This document shows, piece by piece, positions 38,753 to 47,606 of a DNA stretch of 64,000 bases. Both the position numbers and the translations under genes were made by a program. Under the pieces are notes generated by a model. The model was given only the letters and a program-made list of their open reading frames with translations, did not search any database and was not told the DNA's origin. The stretch's first letter is position 1. Every line of letters begins with the position of its first letter. Source of the DNA: Paraburkholderia phytofirmans PsJN (GTDB lineage: Bacteria; Pseudomonadota; Gammaproteobacteria; Burkholderiales; Burkholderiaceae); the NCBI RefSeq assembly GCF_000020125.1, contig NC_010681.1, positions 186,001 to 250,000 on the forward strand, read 5' to 3'.

Positions 38753-39199
38753 GTGAGCGCCATAATCATTGCACACGAGACCGTCGGAAGTGACGTCGGT
38801 CTGGTCAAGGCCCTGGTCCGTGACGGCCTCCCGGTCGATGACCTCAACGAACCGCAGCGCCGCTTTTTCGGGTTCACGACGCTTGCCGGTTCGCACGTCG
38901 GATACGGCGGCTTCGAACAATACGGGCGCGATGTGCTGATCCGCTCGGTGACAGTCGAGCCAAGCTGTCGAAGCAAGGGCATCGGCCGGAATCTCGTTGC
39001 GGTGCTGCTGCGTCAGGCCTTCGACGCGGACGCCAGAACTGCGTGGCTCCTTACGACTGACGCACAAGCCTTCTTCGAGAAGACCGGATTCAACCTTGTG
39101 AGCCGCGAGACCGCGCCTGCCGCGATCCTCGCCACGCGCCAGGCCGTTGAACTGTGCCCGGCCACAGCGATTTTGCTCTCACGCCCCATCACCCCGTAG
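38753..39199 (+). CDS. GNAT acetyltransferase, ArsN2-like
   Basis: 148 residues starting at GTG 38753. The acetyl-CoA site is visible as LIRSVTVEPSCRSKGIGRNL (R/Q-x-x-G-x-G/A), followed by AFFEKTGFNLVSRE. GNAT proteins of this size in ars operons (ArsN2 group) are proposed to modify an organoarsenical or metabolite. It is 9 bp after acr3 and 21 bp before arsH, so clearly in the operon. Confidence 0.82.
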   Translation: MSAIIIAHETVGSDVGLVKALVRDGLPVDDLNEPQRRFFGFTTLAGSHVGYGGFEQYGRDVLIRSVTVEPSCRSKGIGRNLVAVLLRQAFDADARTAWLLTTDAQAFFEKTGFNLVSRETAPAAILATRQAVELCPATAILLSRPITP

Positions 39200-39220
39200 C
39201 TCTTTAGCCGCTTCCATACG

Positions 39221-39985
39221 ATGTCCACCGATCTTCCGAACGTCAGTCTTTCTCATCTCGACACGCCCGATCTCACAAAGCTCGAACCCCGGACGATCTC
39301 GGATCATCCGCCGCGCATCTTGCTGCTCTACGGTTCGCTCCGTCCGACCTCCTATAGTCGCTTGCTGACACTCGAGGCTGAGCGCATCCTTCGCAAGTTA
39401 GGCGCCGAGACCAGAGTGTTTGATCCACATGGTCTGCCACTCGCCGACAGCGTGCCCGCCGACCATCCGAAGGTCCTCGAATTGCGCGAAGCGTCCATCT
39501 GGTCCGAAGGCCAAGTTTGGTGCAGCCCGGAACGACATGGCGCGCTGACCGGCGTGTTCAAGAACCAGATCGACTGGCTGCCGCTCGACTCCGGAAGCAT
39601 CCGGCCGACGCAAGGGCGAACACTCGCGGTCATGCAGGTGTCGGGCGGCTCGCAATCCTTCAACGCGGTGAACGCTTTGCGCGTGCTCGGCCGCTGGATG
39701 CGCATGGTGACCGTTCCCAATCAGAGTTCGGTAGCCAAGGCGTTCCAGGAGTTCGATGAGAGCGGTCGCATGAAGCCCTCGTCGTACTACGATCGTGTGG
39801 TCGATGTGATGGAGGAACTGTATAAGTTCACGCTACTCGTGCGCGACCGCTCAGATTACCTGACCGACCGGTACAGTGAGCGTAAAGAGAAGGCTCCGGC
39901 ATCAGTTTCCGTCCTCGCCAATGCAGCCATGAGCCATGAGCACAGCGCACAGAACGCCGACACCGACGACAGTGAAGTCGAGTAA
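39221..39985 (+). CDS. arsH: ArsH flavoprotein (NADPH-dependent organoarsenical oxidase)
   Basis: 254 residues. The flavodoxin-like FMN site [20 protein letters not shown] and the ArsH-specific segments [40 protein letters not shown] and [20 protein letters not shown] are all present. ArsH oxidises trivalent organoarsenicals to less toxic pentavalent forms. Its 3' end overlaps the MFS gene by 50 bp. Confidence 0.95.
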   Translation: MSTDLPNVSLSHLDTPDLTKLEPRTISDHPPRILLLYGSLRPTSYSRLLTLEAERILRKLGAETRVFDPHGLPLADSVPADHPKVLELREASIWSEGQVWCSPERHGALTGVFKNQIDWLPLDSGSIRPTQGRTLAVMQVSGGSQSFNAVNALRVLGRWMRMVTVPNQSSVAKAFQEFDESGRMKPSSYYDRVVDVMEELYKFTLLVRDRSDYLTDRYSERKEKAPASVSVLANAAMSHEHSAQNADTDDSEVE

Positions 39986-41198
39986 CTCGACGGATCGCGC
40001 CGAATCGCTGGCCACCTGGGCGCTCGCGCTCGCCCAACTGGTGTCGTGGGGCTCGGTCTACTATTCGTTTTCGCTGCTGGTCGTACCCATGGAGCAGACC
40101 ATGGGCTGGAGCCGCACGTCCACGAATGCTGCCCTCTCGCTCGGACTGCTGGTCTCGGGTTTCGTGGCGTATCCGGTGGGCAAATGGATCGACCACGGGC
40201 TCGGACGTCGAATCATGGCCATTGGATCGCTGATCGCGGCCGCCATGCTTCTGATGTGGTCGGCCACATCGTCGCTCACGATTCTCTTCGTAGCGTGGAT
40301 CGGCTTGGGCCTGTCGATGGCTGCGACCTTCTATGACCCGCTCTTCGCCGTGCTCACGCATCGCTATCCGCTGCGATACAAGACCAAGATCACACTGGTG
40401 ACGCTCGTTGCGGGATTCGCGAGCACGGTTTTCATTCCGGTCACGCAGTTCCTCGTGGATCTGGCCGGTTGGCGTCTCGCGCTCGTCGCACTTGCCGCGT
40501 GCAATCTAATCATTTGCCTGCCGATTCATGTCTTCGCAATCCGCTCCTCACGAATCGACCCGAACGCTGCCCAGCCGAGCGCGGAGCGCACGGCGGTCGA
40601 TGCTGCGGCAACGCGACGTGCACTGCGCACGCCTACCTTCTGGGCGCTCGCACTGTGCTTCACAACCTACTACGCGACCTTCGCCGCGCTCACATTTCAT
40701 CTGGTCCCGTTGATGGTCGAGCGCGGCGTCACCAACACGGTCCTGGACATCACCATGGCGCTGATAGGACCCGCGCAAGTCATCGCCCGCGCGGTCTGGT
40801 TCGCATTCGATCGCAAGGTCACCATCACGACAGTTGGTTTCATCGTGGTGACACTCTTTCCCGTCTCGACGGTCGTCCTGATTGTGGCTGGCAAATCCGC
40901 TGCGCTTTTGTGGATCTTCGCGCTCTGCTATGGCGCCGCCAACGGAATGATGACGATCCTGCGCGGCACGATCGTCCAGCAGTTTCTGTGGACGGAGGGC
41001 TACGGCGCGATCAGCGGCATGCTGTCGTTTCCGTCGAACATTGCGAAGGGCATCGCGCCCATCGCAGCGGCCAGCATCTGGGGATTGACGGATGGATATG
41101 TCGCCGTCGAATGGACGGTGTTGCTTGTCTCCGCGCTATCCGCCGTCAGCTTTTTTATCGCAGCGAAGTGCGCGTCGGCACGTCCCTCTTATCGGTGA
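39936..41198 (+). CDS. MFS efflux transporter of the ars operon (ArsK/ArsJ-like position)
   Basis: 420 residues with twelve hydrophobic segments, [20 protein letters not shown] at the start, and an MFS loop motif ([19 protein letters not shown]). MFS carriers in ars operons include ArsK and ArsJ; with no linked GAPDH gene, ArsJ is unlikely, and an ArsK-like trivalent arsenical exporter is the better guess. It is the last ars gene; its stop lies 84 bp before gmtY in the same direction. Confidence 0.85.
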   Translation: MSTAHRTPTPTTVKSSNSTDRAESLATWALALAQLVSWGSVYYSFSLLVVPMEQTMGWSRTSTNAALSLGLLVSGFVAYPVGKWIDHGLGRRIMAIGSLIAAAMLLMWSATSSLTILFVAWIGLGLSMAATFYDPLFAVLTHRYPLRYKTKITLVTLVAGFASTVFIPVTQFLVDLAGWRLALVALAACNLIICLPIHVFAIRSSRIDPNAAQPSAERTAVDAAATRRALRTPTFWALALCFTTYYATFAALTFHLVPLMVERGVTNTVLDITMALIGPAQVIARAVWFAFDRKVTITTVGFIVVTLFPVSTVVLIVAGKSAALLWIFALCYGAANGMMTILRGTIVQQFLWTEGYGAISGMLSFPSNIAKGIAPIAAASIWGLTDGYVAVEWTVLLVSALSAVSFFIAAKCASARPSYR

Positions 41199-41282
41199 GT
41201 CGATTCGGGAGCAGCGATGACTTACAACGGTCAACGTGGTGACTTAAAGCGTGCGTAGAGTGTTTGCTTTTTCTGTCGAGCG

Positions 41283-42665
41283 ATGTTCGTCAGCATCAAA
41301 GCAAAGGTCCTCACGGACGAAACCGGCGTCTACACTGAGATCCCCGCCCTGCTCGCCGCGACGGGGATACTCGAGCCGCTGATTGATTATTTCCTGCATA
41401 GAAGCCACGATCGCAGTCTGGAATGGATGCGCAAGGTGACGCGATCGGTGCGGCTCTTTCTTGAGTACATCCAACTCAACCCCGCCGAACGCGACCCTCA
41501 TCGACTGTTTCAGAATTTCGCGAAGCGCCTGTATACAGGAACGTTCAATCGCGAAACAGGAATCGACGCCACGGGCCTTTGCTGGCCGCCTCGCTCGCCG
41601 CACGACGCGGCACGCATCATCATCCATTTGAGCGACTTCTTCAATTGGTTGGGCGAAGTTCGTCCTGAAGCAGCCAGCGTCAATCCTCGGTACGTCGGCA
41701 GCACGTTCGATCGACAGATCGATGAAGCCGCTTACCAGTATCGTAGAAGCAAGGCCTTCCTTGGGCATACGTGGGCGTCGAATGCCACCGCGCGCGCCAC
41801 AGGATATTGGCTTCGCTACCGGAGAATCCCGAAGGTCGCGCGAGGTGAGCCGCCAGCTTTTCCAGAACGTCACTTTGAAGCGTTGCTCTTCAAAGGCTTT
41901 CGCAACGGCGATCGTTACGACTATCGTGGCATCTTGATCACGCTACTGCTCCATGGCGCGGGATTTCGAGAGTCGGAGCCTTTTCACCTTTACGTTCAGG
42001 ACGTATTTCCAGATCCACAGGACCCGCGTCAAGCCAAGGTCCTCATCCACCATCCGCACTACGGGGCCGCGCCTGCTGACTGGTGCGACGAGCGAGGACG
42101 ACCACGTAAATCGAACCGAGCAGAATACCTCGGCCAGCGCTTCGGCCTTGTGCCGCGTACAGACTTGATGGACCGTCGGCATGCTGGCTGGAAAGGCGGC
42201 ATGCACGACGGTCCGTACTACAAGCAGGCGTACTGGTTCGTGCCGGAGTACGGCGAGTGGTTTCTGGAACTTTGGCATCGCTATCTGAAGCAGCTTGCGC
42301 ATTTCGATCGGGATCATCCGTTCGCTTTCGTGAACCTGCGGCGCGCACCCTATGGTGCGATATACACCCTCACGCAGTACAACAAGGCTCACGCGGCCGC
42401 GTGCAAACGCATTGGCCTCGAAGTTGGCAAGGCGCTTGGCACAACTCCGCACGGGCACCGACACGCCTACGGCCAGCGTTTGAAGCACGCGGGAATCGAC
42501 AAGCCGATGATTCGCCGCTTCATGCATCACGCATCGATCGAGAGCCAGGAGATCTACACACAAGCAAGCTTTAGCGAAGCCCGAGAAGCACTTCAGCAAG
42601 CGGCGCACCGGCTGGATGGACTTCTTACGACGCCTCTGTCCGATTTGGTCCGTTCATCTGACTAG
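41283..42665 (+). CDS. gmtY: Tyrosine-recombinase-like protein, probable GmtY
   Basis: 460 residues. The C-terminal half has the tyrosine recombinase layout: first Arg in LLHGAGFRESEPFHLY (about 228), the HGHRHAYGQRLKHAG box (H-x-x-R-H, about 388-392), MIRRFMHHASIESQ (His/Trp position) and the nucleophile Tyr in EIYTQ (about 423). An N-terminal SAM-like core-binding region precedes it. Size, order and the two neighbours match the gamma-mobile-trio recombinase GmtY as I remember that system; I could not run a search. First of three overlapping or tightly spaced genes, 28 bp from the next. Confidence 0.8.
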   Translation: MFVSIKAKVLTDETGVYTEIPALLAATGILEPLIDYFLHRSHDRSLEWMRKVTRSVRLFLEYIQLNPAERDPHRLFQNFAKRLYTGTFNRETGIDATGLCWPPRSPHDAARIIIHLSDFFNWLGEVRPEAASVNPRYVGSTFDRQIDEAAYQYRRSKAFLGHTWASNATARATGYWLRYRRIPKVARGEPPAFPERHFEALLFKGFRNGDRYDYRGILITLLLHGAGFRESEPFHLYVQDVFPDPQDPRQAKVLIHHPHYGAAPADWCDERGRPRKSNRAEYLGQRFGLVPRTDLMDRRHAGWKGGMHDGPYYKQAYWFVPEYGEWFLELWHRYLKQLAHFDRDHPFAFVNLRRAPYGAIYTLTQYNKAHAAACKRIGLEVGKALGTTPHGHRHAYGQRLKHAGIDKPMIRRFMHHASIESQEIYTQASFSEAREALQQAAHRLDGLLTTPLSDLVRSSD

Positions 42666-42693
42666 CCACATCTCCACGTGACCGAGCAAACAC

Positions 42694-45300
42694 ATGTACA
42701 AGACCTCTCCAACTAAACCCAAGGGGCGTCGCAAGGCGGCAAGGACCGAGCGCAGCATGCGACGCGATTCGGATGCAACCCTGACCTGGGTGGTGGAGTT
42801 CTATCCAGAACTTGCAGCCTGGAGAGGCTTCGCCTTGGAGTGGCTCGGTGGGGAAACGCATGGTCTACACCAAAGGCTGCAGGCCCTATCGACTTTCTTC
42901 GAGCGCTACCTCATTCTGCAGAGCCTGCCGCTGGACCCGAGTGTATTCCTGGCGCAAACGACACAGGTTCCAGAATTTCACCGAACGGCGTGTCCTGACT
43001 CTCCTTGGGGCATCAGCGCGAACAATCTTATCCACGCTTTTCTGCAGTTTGTGTTGCTTCGGCATTTCAGTCAGATTGGTAAAAACGATAACGCCGTATT
43101 AATGCAGGGCTATCACAACCCGGTACGTCGTATGTCGAAAGCGGGGTTGCCGAAGCGCGGCGAGAGCGTTTATTCACCACTGCCTTATGGCTACATCGAC
43201 CAACTTCGGCAGATGCTGGCGGCGGGACCCCATTTTCGCGATTGGCAATGGGCACATGGTGCGCTCGGGAGCAAGATCGGCCATATGGGTGCGAGCGCGC
43301 CTGATTGGCTCGACGTGACTGAAGACGAGATTGATCGCGACGATCCGGATTGCGTCTGGCGCATACGTAAGCTGAGTCGAAACTATCGCGGTGGTCAAGT
43401 GTTGCAGATGTGGAGTCCAGTCCGATGGGTTGCACTGCTTGTGAAGCTTATCTTGCCCTTACGAACTAGCCAGGTCCGCGTACTTGACTCCGGAGAGGCA
43501 GACACCTGGCGCTATGCGGCAGGACGTTGGGAGCGAAACAGCAGCGAGATAGCAGAAGGAAGCGAATCTCGGCCGCTACAGCAGGGTGTGTTCCGGCGCG
43601 ACTATGATCGCAACAACAACGAGAACGCACTGGCGATCCTCTATATCAACACGAACAAGACCGCCGACGTCTCTAAGTCAGGGCCAGAGAAGGGCTATTT
43701 ACTGCCATGGACGCACGGCGGGGCGCTTCACCAGAATGTTTTCTACTGGATCGAGAAGCTGCGCAACTGGCAAGAGAAGTACAACCCCATCTCGCGTCGG
43801 ACCTCATGGGCAGAACTTGATCGTCGACATATCATTGCCAAGACTGATTTTCAGTTGGCGCGCTATCCTGACGCGTGCTTTCTCTTCCGATTGCCAGAAT
43901 ATCCAACGGCACGAATGCGTAACTTTCCGCTTCAGGATCAGGCGCTCAATTCGTGCTGGTTCTATTTGCTGAAGGCATTCGAATCACGGCTCGCCGGGCG
44001 TTCCGAAACTCACCACAACGGAACACCGATTCGGCTGCTGCCGCCCCAGTCCAAGAAGAGAACGTTGTTCCCACTTCACAGTTTGCGAGTCTCCCTTGTC
44101 ACTGCACTGGCCTTGGAAGGACAGGTGCCGTTCCCTGTGCTGCAGAAGCTTGTCGGTCATAGCCGGTTGGTCATGACCTTGTACTACACCAAGCCTGGAG
44201 CCACCCATATTCGCGACGTCCTCCTCGATGCGAAGGCTCGCCTGGATGCAAATAAGAATGCGAGCATTCAGAACTTTCTGCTCGATACCGCACACGACGA
44301 ACTTGTCCGAAGTGCGATCTGCAATAGTGTGAGCAGTGTTTCAGATGCAATCCCTGAGCATCCAGCGGCAAGAAACGCGTTGGGCTGGATGCCAATGCAC
44401 CACGGCCTTTGCCTCGCTGGAGGAAACGCCAGCGATTCGATGGAGAATCGTTCGATTGGCGGATGCCACAACGGAGGTCCGATGGTTTTGCCGGGGACTG
44501 CCGTTGGCAACGCAAAGCACGCTCCCGTTCCGGGAGGGAATCGCAACTGCGTTCGATGCCGCTGGTTCGTGACGGAGCCTCACTACCTTCCATCGCTCGC
44601 CGCGCACTTCAACACGATCGCCTACCATTTCGACGAGGCCCGCAATGCTTGCCTCGCGAATGAACGCGTGCTTCTTGACCTAAAGAAGCAGAAGGCTGAC
44701 GCTGAAGACGCTGGCGAGGTCTTCCTTCATCTCGATGCCTTTCGGCAAGCTGAGCGCGTGTGGGAAGGATCGATGAAGCGATTTAACGACTTCGCGGAGG
44801 ATCTCACCGCTTGTTGGCGGCTCATTGAGCGCTGCAAGGCTGCGCTCGACCGGGCCGTCGAAGACTCTACTCAACTAGTGGCGGTGGGCACCGCGAGCGA
44901 TGTGCACATCGCGTTCGAAGAGACCGAATCGGAATTGCTTCAGCTCGCTGGAGTTTGCGACGATGTCGAGCTCTATCCGGATCTCGATGCAGGCAAGGCA
45001 GTATTCCGTCGTAGTCAGTTGCTCGATGCCGTGCTTTATCGCGATCACCTTGCGCCCGTCTTCATGACGCTGGGCGAAGAAGAACAACTCCGCGTTGGCA
45101 ACGCATTCATGCGCCGTCTCGCGCGGCAGATGAACCCCGCTAATCCAGTGCTGGGAACGCGGCAGGTCATCAACCTGATGGACGCCGGCCGGAGTCTCAG
45201 CGAGCGATTTGGCATTGATTTCGCCACGTTTCTGCCGGAATGCAATGCCACCGGCATGCTCAAGCGCAAGCCTCAACGAATCGACGAGTCGCAAGCATGA
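42694..45300 (+). CDS. gmtZ: Large integrase-like protein, probable GmtZ
   Basis: 868 residues, much longer than an ordinary integrase. Residues about 440-505 hold a tyrosine recombinase C-terminal core: LFPLHSLRVSLVTALALEGQ (H-x-x-R), LQKLVGHSRLVMTLYYTKPG (G-H-S and terminal Tyr). Two further parts follow: a Cys-containing segment (NRNCVRCRWFVTEPHYLPSL, CxxC) and a helical, charged tail of about 200 residues. This matches the gamma-mobile-trio integrase GmtZ in size and order. The stop overlaps the start of the next gene by ATGA (45297-45300). Confidence 0.8.
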   Translation: MYKTSPTKPKGRRKAARTERSMRRDSDATLTWVVEFYPELAAWRGFALEWLGGETHGLHQRLQALSTFFERYLILQSLPLDPSVFLAQTTQVPEFHRTACPDSPWGISANNLIHAFLQFVLLRHFSQIGKNDNAVLMQGYHNPVRRMSKAGLPKRGESVYSPLPYGYIDQLRQMLAAGPHFRDWQWAHGALGSKIGHMGASAPDWLDVTEDEIDRDDPDCVWRIRKLSRNYRGGQVLQMWSPVRWVALLVKLILPLRTSQVRVLDSGEADTWRYAAGRWERNSSEIAEGSESRPLQQGVFRRDYDRNNNENALAILYINTNKTADVSKSGPEKGYLLPWTHGGALHQNVFYWIEKLRNWQEKYNPISRRTSWAELDRRHIIAKTDFQLARYPDACFLFRLPEYPTARMRNFPLQDQALNSCWFYLLKAFESRLAGRSETHHNGTPIRLLPPQSKKRTLFPLHSLRVSLVTALALEGQVPFPVLQKLVGHSRLVMTLYYTKPGATHIRDVLLDAKARLDANKNASIQNFLLDTAHDELVRSAICNSVSSVSDAIPEHPAARNALGWMPMHHGLCLAGGNASDSMENRSIGGCHNGGPMVLPGTAVGNAKHAPVPGGNRNCVRCRWFVTEPHYLPSLAAHFNTIAYHFDEARNACLANERVLLDLKKQKADAEDAGEVFLHLDAFRQAERVWEGSMKRFNDFAEDLTACWRLIERCKAALDRAVEDSTQLVAVGTASDVHIAFEETESELLQLAGVCDDVELYPDLDAGKAVFRRSQLLDAVLYRDHLAPVFMTLGEEEQLRVGNAFMRRLARQMNPANPVLGTRQVINLMDAGRSLSERFGIDFATFLPECNATGMLKRKPQRIDESQA

Positions 45301-45959
45301 ACAGCGCGACATTCGACCACCCGAACGTGCTTCTCGGCACGCTGCTCGCCAAGGGTGGTCGTGCCCATCGGCTTGCTAGGCTAAAAGCGCTGCACGAGAT
45401 TTGTCGCAGGCATCAGGAATCAGGCTCGCGCGATTTTTCTCTCTCAACCATTGGTCGCCTGGCCGAGGCGGAAGGCGTCCTAAAGGGACGCGTCCTCTAC
45501 AACATGCAATCGGCAGACTACCGCGAGCTGATTTCGGCCTGGGCGACGTATGCCGGGCCACCGACACTTCGACCATCGAAACCGCTGGCAAGCCACGAAT
45601 ACCTCATGCGTATTCACGACCCCGCGATCCGCTCCATCATGCAAGCAATCATCGGGGAACGAGACAAGCTCCGGGCCGAGGTCAACCTTCTGAAATCCAA
45701 CGCGCAAGTCGTCGTGGATCGACGCCCAATCGGTGTGCGCGCGTCAGGAGACGCCATCGCGTTGCCAACAACGACAAACGGCCACAACGCGCAGCTCACT
45801 CCTTCAGAACGTGAAGCGCTGGGGAAGGCGGTCTCTGCCGACTACCTCGAAAGACATGGCTTACACGAAGGCAGCCATGGCGAGATCGTGAACGAACACG
45901 GTCGGACAGTGTTCGATGTCGGCTTCGCGCGTGCAATACGAAAGATCCTCGGAGCCTGA
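45297..45959 (+). CDS. gmtX: Third gene of the trio, probable GmtX
   Basis: 220 residues. The N-terminus (HPNVLLGTLLAKGGRAHRLA, LKALHEICRRHQESGSRDFS) leads to a LSTIGRLAEAEGVLKGRVLY segment that looks like a helix-turn-helix, then a coiled region (SIMQAIIGERDKLRAEVNLL) and a basic tail. It resembles GmtX, the small DNA-binding-like partner in gamma-mobile-trio modules. ATG 45297 is fixed by the ATGA overlap; the longer frame inside gmtZ is rejected. A perfect palindrome begins 24 bp after its stop. Confidence 0.78.
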   Translation: MNSATFDHPNVLLGTLLAKGGRAHRLARLKALHEICRRHQESGSRDFSLSTIGRLAEAEGVLKGRVLYNMQSADYRELISAWATYAGPPTLRPSKPLASHEYLMRIHDPAIRSIMQAIIGERDKLRAEVNLLKSNAQVVVDRRPIGVRASGDAIALPTTTNGHNAQLTPSEREALGKAVSADYLERHGLHEGSHGEIVNEHGRTVFDVGFARAIRKILGA

Positions 45960-45983
45960 ACAGCCGATAACCGAAACGATGTA

Positions 45984-46007
45984 TTTCGATGTATGCATAC
46001 ATCGAAA
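45984..46007. repeat. Perfect 24-bp palindrome after gmtX
   Basis: The arms TTTCGATGTATG and CATACATCGAAA meet with no spacer. It lies 25 bp after the gmtX stop and about 140 bp before the LexA box. No T-run follows, so it is not a typical terminator. It may be an operator, a recombination or attachment site used by the trio, or a binding site for GmtX. I did not see a second copy in the window. Confidence 0.7.
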
Positions 46008-46145
46008 CGGAGAGTCCTTGGCGACCCCACCGCAGAACGCTTTCACGCTTTTCGCCCTCAAACTATGTACTCCACGGGTATAGGTCCAAATCGCTGGGTG
46101 AATCGACTCGACGTGTTGGGGCAAGGCGGCCATATTGCAAAAATA

Positions 46146-46161
46146 CTGTATGGATGTACAG
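46146..46161 (+). promoter_or_regulatory. LexA box of the small gene / SRAP unit
   Basis: CTGTATGGATGTACAG fits CTGT-N8-ACAG exactly. It lies 58 bp before the ATG at 46220, at a promoter-like position, so the small gene and the SRAP gene behind it should be SOS-induced. It resembles the box at 36217 but differs in the centre. Confidence 0.88.
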
Positions 46162-46219
46162 TATCGTATATCAAAAACCTGCTTCGTGAAACGTCCCTTT
46201 TTGATTACGACGGAAGACG

Positions 46220-46504
46220 ATGATGGATATGCCTGTGCGCAAGCATCCGATGCCGGAGATAGCGGCGTTCGTGGCCGAATTGCGTCGCGCGTTTGGGGAT
46301 GCGACTATTGATGAAGCGGTCGCGCGCGGCAAGGCGGGCGAGCCGACGTTTTTCGCGAGCGAGAACGGTCTGACGGTAGGCACCAGGTCGGATGCGACAG
46401 TCAGGAGCTGGCGAGTCGACGGCAGCGTGCTCAACCGGCACTTCTGCCGTGGGTGCGCCGGGTCATGCATCGGGACCGACATACGATGCAGTCAACGCAG
46501 GTGA
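46220..46504 (+). CDS. Small hypothetical protein in an SOS-controlled unit
   Basis: 94 residues: PEIAAFVAELRRAFGDATID, EAVARGKAGEPTFFASENGL, and a C-terminal Cys cluster (HFCRGCAGSCIGTDIRC) that could bind metal. ATG 46220 or 46223, with GGAAGA upstream. First gene after the LexA box and 37 bp before the SRAP gene. Conservation next to SRAP genes in related bacteria is my recollection, not shown here. Function unknown. Confidence 0.7.
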   Translation: MMDMPVRKHPMPEIAAFVAELRRAFGDATIDEAVARGKAGEPTFFASENGLTVGTRSDATVRSWRVDGSVLNRHFCRGCAGSCIGTDIRCSQRR

Positions 46505-46541
46505 TTGAGCGGGCAACCGCATCAACCAGTGGAGATGACGC

Positions 46542-47501
46542 ATGTGCTACTCGGCTCAAATCTGGGCGGACTACCGCCGGTACGTACGGACCTTCGGTGC
46601 GCACATGGACATCGCCGAGTTCGCACGTCTCTATTTCCTGCAGGCCGAAGGGAGCGGCGCCAAGACACCGAAAGCGCTCGACGATGCTTTCCTCGACCCG
46701 CAGACGGATGGCGAACGCGAGATACGTCAACTCATCGAAAAGACGCGCGCGGAACAGAGGACGAAACTGGAGCAAGACCTCTTCAAGCAGCGAACGAGAT
46801 TTACGGAAGCCGAGCGCAAGCTGGAGTCGAAGGTGACGAAGGCCGCGACCGAAAGTAGACGCATCGCTACCGACAAAATTGAGGCTGCGCTACGCCGCAT
46901 CGAAGACATCAATCGCAGCGAATCAAAGCCGCGCGACTCGCGCATCTTCCCCGGCTACTACGCGCCGGTGCTGGTGATGGAAAACGGCGAGTACGTGCTC
47001 CGGCCGATGCGATACCAGTGCCGCATTGCGGGCACGCCGGCAAGCTTCGATGTGAAATATCCCGGCACATACAATGCCCGCAAAAATTCATTGGGAGGTT
47101 TCTGGAAATCGTGCTTCGGACAGACGCACGGTGTGTTGCTCGTCGAGGTCTTTTACGAGAACGTGAAGAAGGCGAAGATGGAAGGCACGGTGCTGGAATC
47201 ACATGACAAGGACGAGAACGTCGTCCTCGAGTTTCGCCCAAGCAATAGACAGTTGATGCACGTGGCCTGCCTATGGTCGCGATGGACGAAACCGGGCGAG
47301 CCAGACCTTCTGTCGTTTGCTGCCATAACGGATGACCCGCCGCCGGAAGTTGAAGCGGCCGGCCATGACCGGTGCATCATCCCTATCAAGCCCGAGAACA
47401 TCGAGGCGTGGTTGAATCCGGAAGCAACAAGCTTGGACGCGATGTACGCCATCCTCGATGACAAGGACCGGCCTTATTACGAGCACAAGTTCGCGGCATG
47501 A
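46542..47501 (+). CDS. SOS response-associated peptidase family (SRAP/YedK/HMCES-like)
   Basis: 319 residues starting MCYSAQIWADYRRYVRTFG; Cys2 is the catalytic residue that forms a covalent link to abasic sites in single-stranded DNA in the SRAP family. A coiled-coil insertion (about 65-125, EKTRAEQRTKLEQDLFKQRT) precedes the core (IFPGYYAPVLVMENGEYVL, GTYNARKNSLGGFWKSCFG). The insertion makes it longer than YedK (about 220 residues). It is behind the LexA box at 46146, consistent with DNA-damage repair. Confidence 0.88.
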   Translation: MCYSAQIWADYRRYVRTFGAHMDIAEFARLYFLQAEGSGAKTPKALDDAFLDPQTDGEREIRQLIEKTRAEQRTKLEQDLFKQRTRFTEAERKLESKVTKAATESRRIATDKIEAALRRIEDINRSESKPRDSRIFPGYYAPVLVMENGEYVLRPMRYQCRIAGTPASFDVKYPGTYNARKNSLGGFWKSCFGQTHGVLLVEVFYENVKKAKMEGTVLESHDKDENVVLEFRPSNRQLMHVACLWSRWTKPGEPDLLSFAAITDDPPPEVEAAGHDRCIIPIKPENIEAWLNPEATSLDAMYAILDDKDRPYYEHKFAA

Positions 47502-47606
47502 GGCGCTGGAGCTTGCGCGTTGATGTGGAGGGTCTTTCCGATTTGGGGGGAGGTTGGCCAAAATTTCGATTCATGAGCTAACATCGAATTCGGTTTATGT
47601 ACTACG

